A stretch of 36,574 bases of DNA, from NCBI GenBank assembly GCA_900315935.1, contig ONBB01000018.1, forward strand, positions 1 to 36,574, in the 5' to 3' direction. Shown here one piece after another: positions 24,337-31,224 of this stretch. The first letter of the stretch is position 1, and each line of letters starts with the position of its first letter. The position numbers were made by a program, and so were the translations under genes. The notes under the pieces were generated by a model. It saw only the letters and a list, made by a program, of their open reading frames with translations, was not told the DNA's origin and searched no databases. The DNA is from an uncultured Bacteroidales bacterium. GTDB taxonomy: Bacteria > Bacteroidota > Bacteroidia > Bacteroidales > P3.

Positions 24337-26841
24337 ATGAATACAAGAAAAACATTTTCAGCGTTCTTCGGACTGCTCTTCGCGGTGGCGTTCTTCACCG
24401 CCTGCGAGGAGCCGGAGACCCTCTCCGAGCTCTCTTTCTCCTCCACCATCGAGGGGCTCGTCTCCAGCGACACCACTTCCAACGGTGCCAAGGTCTATCT
24501 CCAGAATGAGAAGTGGATCTACTGGGAGGATGGCGACGTCATCTCCATCAACAGCAACACCGGCGAGGGTTCCGTGCTCAACTACATGGCCCAGCTGGCC
24601 AACATCAACGCCGGCTTCATCAACGACCCCGACGGCGACTGGCAGGATTTCAACGGCCTTTTCCTCTCCTCGCTTCCCGAGGGTTCCAGGTACTTCCTCG
24701 GCCTGCACCCCTACAACCGCTACAACGTCATCACCCCCGCCGGTCCCACTTCCAGCGACTTCAGCGAGGTGCAGGTTGTTGTGCCCGATGTGCAGCCCGC
24801 CACCTCCGACATCAGCTTCGCCCGCAATGTATTCCCCATGGTGGCCTGGTACGGCGGCGAGTGGCGCCCCGAGCAGCCCTCCACTCCCTTCAACCTCGAC
24901 TTCCACTCCCTCGGCGGCCTGGTGCGCATCCAGTTCTTCACCTCTGGCGCGACGGCTTCCACGATTCAGAGCATCTCATTCACAGAATACACCGGCCAGG
25001 CCATATCCGGTAATTTCCGCGTGCGCGACTACAAGACCCACTACCCCTACCTCGAGCCTGTTTCCGGCGCCTCTACCAACACCATCACCATGCCCGTCGG
25101 TCGCGACGTGGTGGCCGGCGACGGTGTCATCACCTGTTACTTGGTTCTCCCTGCCACCACCCCGAACAACGGATACACAAGATACCATCTTACGGCACGC
25201 ATCACCTATGCCGGTGGCGTAGAGGAAAATCTTGGTGACGTCACCGTTTCTCTCCGTCGCAATGGTATCACCTACATCCGTGCCCTCGACGTCAATAATA
25301 ATAGTAACGGCCTCGTCGGCAACGGCACCCCGGAGCGCCCCTACAAGATCTACACCGTGCGCGATATGCAATATGTGCGAAGTGCCTTCGGCACCCCGGG
25401 TGCTGCCTATATCAACGGCCGCGAGGTAACCGAGCAGACCGTCTTCCACGTCATGCGCAATGATATCATCCTAAAACCGTCGAACTGGCTTGCAGGCATT
25501 CCCGGCTTCAAGGGCCGCATGATTTTCAAAGCGCAGACCTCCAACAAGGCCGGCATCGTCAACATCTCCGGTGTGCCCATCTTCGAGAGTGTCTCTCCGC
25601 AGGGCATTGTCGAGGACATCCCCGTCCGCGCTGCGGGCGTCGACGACGGCCCGAATGGGGCTGGGCAAGTGTACAACTCTGACGAGATCTATTCCCCCCT
25701 CGTCCACACCAACTACGGCACCATTGCCAACTGCCGCGTCCTCAACCTGGATCGTGATGCCTACGATACCCTTGTGAACCAAGAACCTCCTGGCGCGAAG
25801 ATGATGAAGGGTGCCGAATTCCCTGACCAGGGCGTGCAGAGCGCGCAGCGCCACCTGGCCGGCATCTGCGCTGTCAACCACGGCCTCATCATCGGCTGCA
25901 ACAGCGAGGCTTACTTCGCCACCTCGGCCGGCAACGTTGCCGGCATCTGCTACGAGAACTACGGCACCATCCGCAACTGCGCCGCCGCCACCCCCATGCA
26001 GGTGGGTCTTGTTGCCGGAGAAAAGAAGGTGGCCGGCATCTGCCATCGCAACGTGGCCCCGCTCGACAAGGGCATCTATGACTCCTACTTCACCATGAAC
26101 CAGACCGAGGGCAACGATTTCCATTGGAGTGGCATCGTTTCGTCCAATGCCTCTACGGTCGAGCACTGCTATACCTCCGCCACCACTTATATCAACACCA
26201 GCGGCAGGTTCTGCGGTATTGCGCAGGATAATATAGGCGTCATCAATTATTGCTATTTCCAGGGTCGTGTTACGGCTCCTTCCCTGGCTGGCATTGTGGG
26301 CTTCAACAGCTATGAGGGTACCATGACCGGCACCGTCACCAACTGCTATGTCCTGGCTGCCCAGATGATATTCCCCGGCGATGCCGACGAGTGCACGGCC
26401 GGCGGCATTGCCGACACCAACATGGGTACCATCCACAACTGCTTCCTCTATGCCCCCCGTGTCCTCAAGCCCAACGTTGCCCGCTCCTACATGGTGGGTG
26501 CCATGGCGCACGAGTACCTCGAAGGCAGCGTCACCAACAGCTACGTCTTCCAGACGGGTACCCCCATCGACCCCTTCTTCTACGTGCAGATGGTTCCCGG
26601 TGTCTCCGGCTGCTTCCATGTGGGTCCCGCCACGGCGCCTGCCGGCGTAACCGTCAAGACCTCCTCCACGGCCAGCGAGATGCTTGAACCCCTCAACGCG
26701 GGTCGCGGCAGCAACGGTGCCGAGTGGGAGCTCACCACCGTGGGCGGCGTCTCCATCCCCGTCCTCAAGCCCTACACCCGCTCCAACAACCCCGACCCCT
26801 ACCCCGTAATAACCAAAGGGCGCCGGTTTGCCCGCCGCTAA
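24337..26841 (+). CDS. Surface lipoprotein with fimbrillin-like N-terminus and GLUG-like repeats
   Basis: This 834-residue protein begins MNTRKTFSAFFGLLFAVAFFTAC; the lipobox FTAC places the lipidated Cys at residue 23. It is followed by EEPE, an acidic tract like the Bacteroidota signal for lipoprotein export to the outer leaflet. Residues about 30-340 resemble fimbrillin (FimA/Mfa)-like domains: WIYWEDGDVISI, FNLDFHSLGGLVRIQF, YIRALDVNNN. From about residue 345 a GTPERPYKIYTVRDMQYVR segment leads into GLUG-like repeats (NYGTIANCRVLN, LAGICAVNHGLIIGCN, GNVAGICYENYGTIRNC), similar to the C-terminal third of the giant protein upstream. It ends ITKGRRFARR with no T9SS domain. It is the last gene of the three-gene cluster and is followed by a terminator. 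A role as a partner or anchor of the giant protein is inference. Confidence 0.85.
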   Translation: MNTRKTFSAFFGLLFAVAFFTACEEPETLSELSFSSTIEGLVSSDTTSNGAKVYLQNEKWIYWEDGDVISINSNTGEGSVLNYMAQLANINAGFINDPDGDWQDFNGLFLSSLPEGSRYFLGLHPYNRYNVITPAGPTSSDFSEVQVVVPDVQPATSDISFARNVFPMVAWYGGEWRPEQPSTPFNLDFHSLGGLVRIQFFTSGATASTIQSISFTEYTGQAISGNFRVRDYKTHYPYLEPVSGASTNTITMPVGRDVVAGDGVITCYLVLPATTPNNGYTRYHLTARITYAGGVEENLGDVTVSLRRNGITYIRALDVNNNSNGLVGNGTPERPYKIYTVRDMQYVRSAFGTPGAAYINGREVTEQTVFHVMRNDIILKPSNWLAGIPGFKGRMIFKAQTSNKAGIVNISGVPIFESVSPQGIVEDIPVRAAGVDDGPNGAGQVYNSDEIYSPLVHTNYGTIANCRVLNLDRDAYDTLVNQEPPGAKMMKGAEFPDQGVQSAQRHLAGICAVNHGLIIGCNSEAYFATSAGNVAGICYENYGTIRNCAAATPMQVGLVAGEKKVAGICHRNVAPLDKGIYDSYFTMNQTEGNDFHWSGIVSSNASTVEHCYTSATTYINTSGRFCGIAQDNIGVINYCYFQGRVTAPSLAGIVGFNSYEGTMTGTVTNCYVLAAQMIFPGDADECTAGGIADTNMGTIHNCFLYAPRVLKPNVARSYMVGAMAHEYLEGSVTNSYVFQTGTPIDPFFYVQMVPGVSGCFHVGPATAPAGVTVKTSSTASEMLEPLNAGRGSNGAEWELTTVGGVSIPVLKPYTRSNNPDPYPVITKGRRFARR

Positions 26842-26853
26842 CCGATAAACTGG

Positions 26854-26881
26854 GAGGCCCGCTGCATTCGCAGCGGGCCTC
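26854..26881 (+). terminator. Terminator of the surface-protein operon
   Basis: GAGGCCCGCTGC and GCAGCGGGCCTC form a perfect 12-bp stem with the loop ATTC, followed by TTCTTA. It starts 12 bases after the lipoprotein stop codon. Confidence 0.85.
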
Positions 26882-26889
26882 TTCTTATA

Positions 26890-26914
26890 ACTCCCCCTAA
26901 CTTAGGGGAGGAGT
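26890..26914. repeat. Right-end remnant of the DUF559-associated repeat
   Basis: The palindromic right end CTAACTTAGGGGAGGAGT stands alone, followed by GAGATGGCCAATTTAGGG. The same flank follows the right end at 27832, so this is the remnant of a full unit whose left part is lost. Confidence 0.75.
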
Positions 26915-26994
26915 TTGAGATGGCCAATTTAGGGGGAGGAGTGTGGCTAATTTAAGGGGAGGAGGAGGCTGGAGCGGTGTGCGTGGTATTTTCA

Positions 26995-27148
26995 CTCCCC
27001 CTCTAAGTTAGAGGGGGTGCCCGCAGGGCGGGGGCGTGTGTCCAGTCCGCGGCTGCACACTCTTTTGTCCGCGCCCCTAATCTCCGTCCGCGCACACACT
27101 CCTCCGTCCGCGCTTCGCGCGTCCACCTCCCCTAACTTAGGGTAGGAG
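26995..27148. repeat. DUF559-associated repeat, unit 1 (154 bp)
   Basis: The left end is ACTCCCCCTCTAAGTTAG within a palindrome, then a small hairpin GCCCGCAGGGC and GGGGGCGTGTGTCC. The right end is CCCCTAACTTAGGGTAGGAG. The two ends are inverted copies of each other. There is one full internal ACACTCCTCCGTCCGCG copy before CTTCGCGCGTCCACCT. Confidence 0.85.
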
Positions 27149-27160
27149 CGTGATACCAAA

Positions 27161-27220
27161 ACTCCCCCTCTAAGTTAGAGGGGGTGGCGCCGCCTGCGGC
27201 GGCGACGGGGGCGTGTGTCC
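27161..27220. repeat. DUF559-associated repeat, unit 2 (left end only, fused to the gene)
   Basis: The left palindrome ACTCCCCCTCTAAGTTAG is followed by a variant hairpin (CGCCGCCTGCGGCGGCG in place of GCCCGCAGGGC) and GGGGGCGTGTGTCC. The DUF559 reading frame ends inside this unit, so the repeat encodes its last residues and stop codon. No right end is seen. Confidence 0.8.
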
Positions 27221-27622
27221 CCATTCTGTAAGCATTGTTCCACAGAAACCGTTCCGCTGCCCTTGGGCAAAGAGCCGTATGTCGTCCAGTATATGGTTCG
27301 GGCGCTCAAAGACGATGCGGTTTTCGTACCGCAGCACCGTGATGCCGTGTTCGGCCAGTAGGAGCCTATCGCGGTCGAAGTCCTCCTGTCGCCGCCCCCA
27401 GATGCCGTTGTTGTGCACCTGCCCGTCCAGTTCCAGCGCCAGACGTAGCGCTGGGCAGTAGAAGTCAAGGATGGCAAGTCCCACACTGAACTGACGACGG
27501 AACATCAACCCTTCAATCTGTCTTCCTTTGAGTCTTTTCCACAGCGCTGCCTCGGCCGGAGTGCCGTTGGTACGCAGGTCGCGGCGGAAGTCTTTCAGAT
27601 AATTTAGGTTGTGGGTTTTCAT
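27170..27622 (-). CDS. DUF559 endonuclease-like protein
   Basis: This 150-residue protein belongs by recognition to the DUF559 family, related to the very-short-patch-repair (Vsr) type of the restriction endonuclease-like fold. Visible features are the N-terminal RRDLRTNGTPAEAALWKRL, the core DFYCPALRLALELDGQVHN with the likely metal-binding Asp/Glu, then RDRLLLAEHGITVLRYEN. The family core ends near ILDDIRLFAQG. The last 25 or so residues (ending TPPSPPQAAPPPLT) are encoded by the flanking repeat and are probably not functional. The biochemical role of the family is not established; a nuclease acting on its own repeat is conjecture. No TAnnTTTG promoter is evident upstream. Repeat units lie on both sides. 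Confidence 0.85.
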   Translation of the reverse strand: MKTHNLNYLKDFRRDLRTNGTPAEAALWKRLKGRQIEGLMFRRQFSVGLAILDFYCPALRLALELDGQVHNNGIWGRRQEDFDRDRLLLAEHGITVLRYENRIVFERPNHILDDIRLFAQGQRNGFCGTMLTEWGHTPPSPPQAAPPPLT

Positions 27623-27659
27623 TATTGTGTTTTTTTAATATTTGCTATATCTAGTTTCA

Positions 27660-27832
27660 ACTCACCCTCTAAGTTAGAGGGGGTGCCCGCAGGGCGGGGG
27701 CGTGTGTCCAGGCCGCGCCAGCGCGCTCTTCTGTCCGCGCCCCTACTTTCCTCCACGCATACACTCCTCCGTTTGCACACACTCCTCCGTCCGCGCTTCG
27801 CGCGTCCACCTCCCCTAGCTTAGGGGAGGAGT
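27660..27832. repeat. DUF559-associated repeat, unit 3 (173 bp)
   Basis: It has the same ends as unit 1: ACTCACCCTCTAAGTTAG on the left and CCCCTAGCTTAGGGGAGGAG on the right. The internal part has two ACACTCCTCCG copies, one ending TTTG and one TCCGCG, one copy more than unit 1. Confidence 0.85.
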
Positions 27833-27872
27833 TGGAGATGGCCAATTTAAGGGGAGGAGTTGAGGTACCAAA

Positions 27873-28065
27873 ACTCCCCCTCTAAGTTAGAGGGGGTGCC
27901 CGCAGGGCGGGGGCGTGTGTCCAGGCCGCGGCTGCACACTCTTCTGTCCGCGTCCCTACTTTCCTCCGCGCATACACTCCTCCGTTTGCACACACTCCTC
28001 CGTCCGCTCACACACTCCTCCGTCCGCGCTTCGCGCGTCCACCTCCCCTAACTTAGGGGAGGAGT
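27873..28065. repeat. DUF559-associated repeat, unit 4 (193 bp)
   Basis: It has the same ends as the other units and three internal ACACTCCTCCG copies, which accounts for its extra 20 bases over unit 3. Its right end forms a 9-bp stem (CCTCCCCTA/TAGGGGAGG, 28042-28062) followed by AGTTTTTGG, so it may also terminate plus-strand transcripts. Confidence 0.85.
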
Positions 28066-28088
28066 TTTTGGAATGGTTCCATATCCTA

Positions 28089-28156
28089 CCATATCCTTCC
28101 AGTGCCTTTGTATTCCCCTAGAGATCCCCTACCGTTCCCCTAGAGAGCCCTAGAGC
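28089..28156. repeat. Dispersed element: conserved core plus 11-bp array (copy 2)
   Basis: The 32-bp core (28089-28120, containing CTTCCAGTGCCTTTGTATT) matches 12043-12012 on the other strand with one mismatch. It leads into four 11-bp units: TTCCCCTAGAG (28113), ATCCCCTACCG (28124), TTCCCCTAGAG (28135) and AGCCCTAGAGC (28146). The last unit contains the stop codon of the MerR-type gene. Confidence 0.85.
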
Positions 28157-28464
28157 ATACCCTTGAGGTCGACCAGGAACTGTCGCACCTCCTGCAGGTG
28201 CCGTGCGGCGTCGGCGCGCGGGTCGCCCTCGGGCCGCTGGCGCAGCTGCTCGCGGGCACCCTCGAGGGTGTAGCCGCAGTCGCGGGTGAGGTAGTGGATC
28301 CTTTTCAGCAGCTCGATGTCGCGGGCGGTGTAGCTGCGGGTGCCACGGCGGTTCTTCACCGGGCGCAGCTGGTCGAACTCCGTCTCCCAGAAGCGCAGCA
28401 CCGATGGCGCCACGCCTAGCGTCGCGGCGGCCTCGCCGATGGTGTAGTAGAGTTTTTGTTCCAT
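28150..28464 (-). CDS. MerR-family transcriptional regulator
   Basis: This 104-residue protein has an N-terminal MerR winged helix-turn-helix (about residues 6-75): YYTIGEAAATLGVAPSVLRFWETEF, then RSYTARDIELLKRIHYLTRDCGYTLEGAREQL. The RFWE variant of the usual RYYE is common in small Bacteroidota MerR proteins. The C-terminal part is too short for a ligand domain, so no inducer can be suggested. It lies 100 bases downstream of lptD on the same strand, separated by a 9-bp tandem array, and is probably co-transcribed with it. Its TAG stop falls within an 11-bp repeat unit. No terminator with a T-tract is seen downstream on this strand. Confidence 0.88.
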   Translation of the reverse strand: MEQKLYYTIGEAAATLGVAPSVLRFWETEFDQLRPVKNRRGTRSYTARDIELLKRIHYLTRDCGYTLEGAREQLRQRPEGDPRADAARHLQEVRQFLVDLKGML

Positions 28465-28482
28465 ATCTTGTGTCTTTTGTTT

Positions 28483-28568
28483 CTAGCGGTTCTAGACAAT
28501 CTATTTTTTTCTAGCGGTTCTAGATTTTCTAGTGATTCTAGATTTTCTAGAAATTCTAGTTTATCTAG
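28483..28568. repeat. 9-bp tandem array with TTCTAG core between lptD and merR
   Basis: CTAG occurs at 28483, 28492, 28511, 28520, 28529, 28538, 28547, 28556 and 28565. There is a degenerate CTAT at 28501 and one extra base before 28511. Apart from that the period is exactly 9 bp, with unit nnTTCTAGn. The last CTAG contains the TAG stop of lptD. Confidence 0.92.
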
Positions 28569-31108
28569 TATGAATAATACCCCTGGTTCTCCTGGTACTG
28601 CTGGCGCTTCTCGTACTTCACGTCGCGCAGGGCGTCGGCCTTGACGTTGATTTGGAAGAACCAGCTCTTGTAGTAGCCGAAGGGCACCCAGCTGAACTTC
28701 ATCTCCCAGCAGTGCAGGTCGCGCGAGATGTCGACGGTGGTGTAGGACATGCCTTTGTTGACGAAGTCGTAGCCGGTAGTGGCTGCGATGCGCCATTTGT
28801 CGGTCAGGCTCACGTTGCCGCTCACGGAGAGGCTCTGGGTGGTCTGGTGCTCGAGGCTCATCTCGCGCGCCACGAAGGTGTTGACGTAGTTGAACGTGTA
28901 GTTGATGCTGATGTTCCATGGCACCGAGAAGTCATAGTAGCCGCCGGTCATGAGCACGGGGTTGTAGTTGTAGGGTGTCTGCAGGATGGTGGTGGCGGCG
29001 CGGCCCTGGCTGTTGCCGCTGTTGTTGCCGCTGGAGAAGGTGCTGTTGTTGAAACTGAAGCTCACCTGTGCGCTCCAGGTGGAGCTCTGCTGCCGGAACA
29101 GTTTGCGGTCGCGGTGCCACAGCAGCTCGTCGTGCAGGTTGCCCATGCTGTCGATGACATAGGGCGAGAAGGAGCCGTTGTAGCTCAGCACCAGGTTGCG
29201 GAAGAGGGTGGTGCGGCCGCTGACTGAAAGAGGGGAGAGGCGGAGCGAGTCCTTGGCCAGGTCGTAGCTCATCGAAAGGGTGAGGTTCTCTATCAGTGTT
29301 ATTTTCTTCACCTCGGCGGTGGTGTCGAAGGGGTTCTGCCACTTGAGCTCGAGGTTGTTGCCGAGCGATGCCTGCAGGGCGCCGCTCTGTCCGTCGGGCG
29401 GGCCGCCGTAGAGGCTGTGCTGGAAGATGGAGTAGCGGTGCACGTATCCCGTGGTGTCGGTGTACGACTTCCACCAACCCAGGCTGGCCGCCCCGAAGTC
29501 GGGGTGGTAGGAGAACGAGAGGCTGGGATTGAGCACGTGGCGCAGCGCCTTCAGCGGGCCGCGCTTGAACTGGAACATGCCGTAGATGCGGGTGGAGAGC
29601 GAGGAGCTCACGCTGAAGTCGCGGTTGGCGCGGAAGCCGCGCACCGTGTCGGTGGTCAGCTTGCCGGTGGCGGGGTCGTAGGTGCGGTCGATGGTGCTCC
29701 AGTGCCACCGCTCCTTGAGCTGCAGCGAGTTGGTCCAGTTGAAGTACTTGAGCACCTTCACCGTGCTGGAGAGGGGCACCGAGTGCTGCACGCCGTACTG
29801 CATCAGGTCGAGGGTGCGGGGAGTGAAGAGCTCGCTGTCGGCGGTGGTGATATTGTTCTCGGCGTTGAGCACGTAGGAGAGCGATATGTTCTCGTACCAG
29901 CGGTAGGCGCCCGACGGGTTCTTCCGCCGCAGGGGGTAGATGGTGATGGAGGAGAGCGAGAGCGACGGCAGCTTGATGTTCATCACGCCCGTCTGTGCGT
30001 TGTAGCTCTCGCGCGCCGAGAGGTTGAGGTTGAGGTAGGAGCCCAGCTTGGTGCTGTAGCTGATGGAGGAGGTGGTGGTGCTGTTGAAGTAGTCGCCCCG
30101 GTTGGAGGTGTTCTTGTTGTAGTTGCGGCTCTGCAGGTTGACGTTGGCCGAGAAGCGGCGGTAGGGGTGCGCCTTGGCGTCCTGGTCGTGCTGCCAGGTG
30201 AACTTGAAGTCAGTGTACTCGTTGTAGGTGTTGTCGTCGCCGTAGATGCCCTCCTTGGTGATGCCGTAGCGGGCGTCGAATGTGCCCTTGTACTTGTACC
30301 GCTTGTAGTAGTTGGCCTTGGCCTCGGCGGCCCAGGAGAGGTTGGTGTATATGTCGCCCAGCAGCGAGAGGTCCCAGTAGTCGCCCAGGGCGAAATAGTA
30401 GCCGCCGTTCTGGAGGTAGTAGCCGCGGTAGTTCTGCCAGCCGTAGGAGGGGATGAGCACGCCGGAGGTGCGGCTCTTGGTGATGGGGAAGAAAGCGAAA
30501 GGCAGCGCCACCGGCGTGGGCACGTCCTCGATGCTGAGCCAGGCCGGGCCGGTAACGATCTTGTTGCCGGTGATGAGCTTGCTCTTGGTGAAGTTGACGG
30601 CGAAGTGCGGATGGGCGTAGTTGCAGGTGGTGTAGCTGCCGCCGGAGAGGTACATCACGCTGTCGTTGATTTTCTTCACGCGGTTGCCGTGCAGGAAGCC
30701 CTCGCCCTCCTGGGTGATGACACCGTTGATGATGCCCTTCTTGGTAACGTAGTTGAAGGTGAGCGTGTCGGCGTGGTAGTCGGTGCCGTCCTGGTGGAAG
30801 AAGGGGCGCCCGATGGTGTTTCCGGCGGAGTCCTGTGTGCCGTGGGCGTGCAGGGTGTGGGCCTCGAAGTCCACCTCCACGCGGTCGGCCTTGAGCAGCA
30901 TGCTGTCGTAGTCGATACTGCCGTCGGTGAAGAGGAACGCCTTGCGGGTCTTGAGGTCCATCGCCACCGAGTCCTTGGCCTGGTACTTGACCACCTTGTC
31001 CACGCCGTCTTTCGACACCGCCATCAGCGTGTCGATATCCACCTGCCCCCATGCCGGCCGGCACAGGGTCAACAGCAGTGCAAACAGTATGAACTTCAAC
31101 CTTTTCAA
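28565..31108 (-). CDS. lptD: LPS-assembly outer-membrane protein, LptD-like
   Basis: This 847-residue protein would insert LPS into the outer leaflet of the outer membrane. A signal peptide (MKRLKFILFALLLTLCRPAWGQ) is followed by an OstA/LptA-like beta-jellyroll part (about residues 40-180: YQAKDSVAMDLKTRKAFLF, LKADRVEVDFEAHTLHA, FHQDGTDYHADTLTFNY). A long barrel follows, with the conserved PVALPFAFFPITKSRTSGVLIPSYG stretch and many alternating aromatic strands to the C-terminus. It lies divergent to an amidase gene, a pairing familiar from Bacteroidota. The start is TTG at 31108, because a stop lies five codons upstream with no ATG between and the signal peptide begins exactly here. The stop TAG lies inside a CTAG repeat. 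Confidence 0.88.
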   Translation of the reverse strand: MKRLKFILFALLLTLCRPAWGQVDIDTLMAVSKDGVDKVVKYQAKDSVAMDLKTRKAFLFTDGSIDYDSMLLKADRVEVDFEAHTLHAHGTQDSAGNTIGRPFFHQDGTDYHADTLTFNYVTKKGIINGVITQEGEGFLHGNRVKKINDSVMYLSGGSYTTCNYAHPHFAVNFTKSKLITGNKIVTGPAWLSIEDVPTPVALPFAFFPITKSRTSGVLIPSYGWQNYRGYYLQNGGYYFALGDYWDLSLLGDIYTNLSWAAEAKANYYKRYKYKGTFDARYGITKEGIYGDDNTYNEYTDFKFTWQHDQDAKAHPYRRFSANVNLQSRNYNKNTSNRGDYFNSTTTSSISYSTKLGSYLNLNLSARESYNAQTGVMNIKLPSLSLSSITIYPLRRKNPSGAYRWYENISLSYVLNAENNITTADSELFTPRTLDLMQYGVQHSVPLSSTVKVLKYFNWTNSLQLKERWHWSTIDRTYDPATGKLTTDTVRGFRANRDFSVSSSLSTRIYGMFQFKRGPLKALRHVLNPSLSFSYHPDFGAASLGWWKSYTDTTGYVHRYSIFQHSLYGGPPDGQSGALQASLGNNLELKWQNPFDTTAEVKKITLIENLTLSMSYDLAKDSLRLSPLSVSGRTTLFRNLVLSYNGSFSPYVIDSMGNLHDELLWHRDRKLFRQQSSTWSAQVSFSFNNSTFSSGNNSGNSQGRAATTILQTPYNYNPVLMTGGYYDFSVPWNISINYTFNYVNTFVAREMSLEHQTTQSLSVSGNVSLTDKWRIAATTGYDFVNKGMSYTTVDISRDLHCWEMKFSWVPFGYYKSWFFQINVKADALRDVKYEKRQQYQENQGYYSY

Positions 31109-31150
31109 CCCCTGTTCACAACATTATTTTCACCATTCAATAATTCTTCG

Positions 31151-31158
31151 TATTTTTG
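31151..31158 (+). promoter_or_regulatory. -7 element of the amidase operon
   Basis: TATTTTTG in the context TTCGTATTTTTGCATTTT nearly matches the promoter at 12144. A clear -33 TTTG is not seen. The start codon is 67 bases downstream of the element. Confidence 0.65.
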
Positions 31159-31171
31159 CATTTTCGATTTG

Positions 31172-31179
31172 CAAAGATA
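31172..31179 (-). promoter_or_regulatory. -7 element of lptD
   Basis: On the minus strand TATCTTTG (31179-31172), followed by CAAAT, fits TAnnTTTG. It lies 64 bases before the TTG start and faces the amidase -7 element 13 bases away. No good -33 box is seen at 19 bases. Confidence 0.6.
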
Positions 31180-31224
31180 GAACTATTTATGCAATTCAGA
31201 AAACAAAAATATATAACATTGAAT

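Larger units (their letters stand above)
26842..27169. other. Repeat-filled gap between the lipoprotein and DUF559 genes
   Basis: This gap holds the operon terminator, a right-end remnant of the DUF559-associated repeat (26890-26914), a diverged GGCCAATTTAGGGGGAGGAGT stretch (about 26921-26942), one complete repeat (26995-27148) and the left end of another (from 27161). No gene is seen. Confidence 0.7.
27623..28149. other. Repeat-filled gap between the DUF559 and merR genes
   Basis: An AT-rich stretch (27623-27659) upstream of the DUF559 gene is followed by repeat units 3 (27660-27832) and 4 (27873-28065). They are joined by a linker containing GATGGCCAATTTAAGGGG and GGTACCAAA. Then come the conserved core and 11-bp array (28089-28156). 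No protein gene is supported. Confidence 0.7.

Noticed and set aside
26890-28065. CRISPR array
   Set aside because: Repeats are palindromic, of unequal unit length (154-193 bp) and separated by related, not unique, sequence; no cas genes are present.
27611-28121. Small plus-strand open frames across the DUF559-associated repeats
   Set aside because: They translate the same repeat in each unit (for example SKLEGVPAGRGRVSRP) and follow repeat copy number; none has an independent start signal.
28483-28568. CRISPR or phage attachment site in the CTAG array
   Set aside because: The 9-bp period leaves no room for spacers, and no integrase or tRNA gene is adjacent.
31156-31224. 23-residue N-terminal extension of the amidase
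   Set aside because: It starts inside the -7 promoter element and would bury the signal peptide that begins at 31225.
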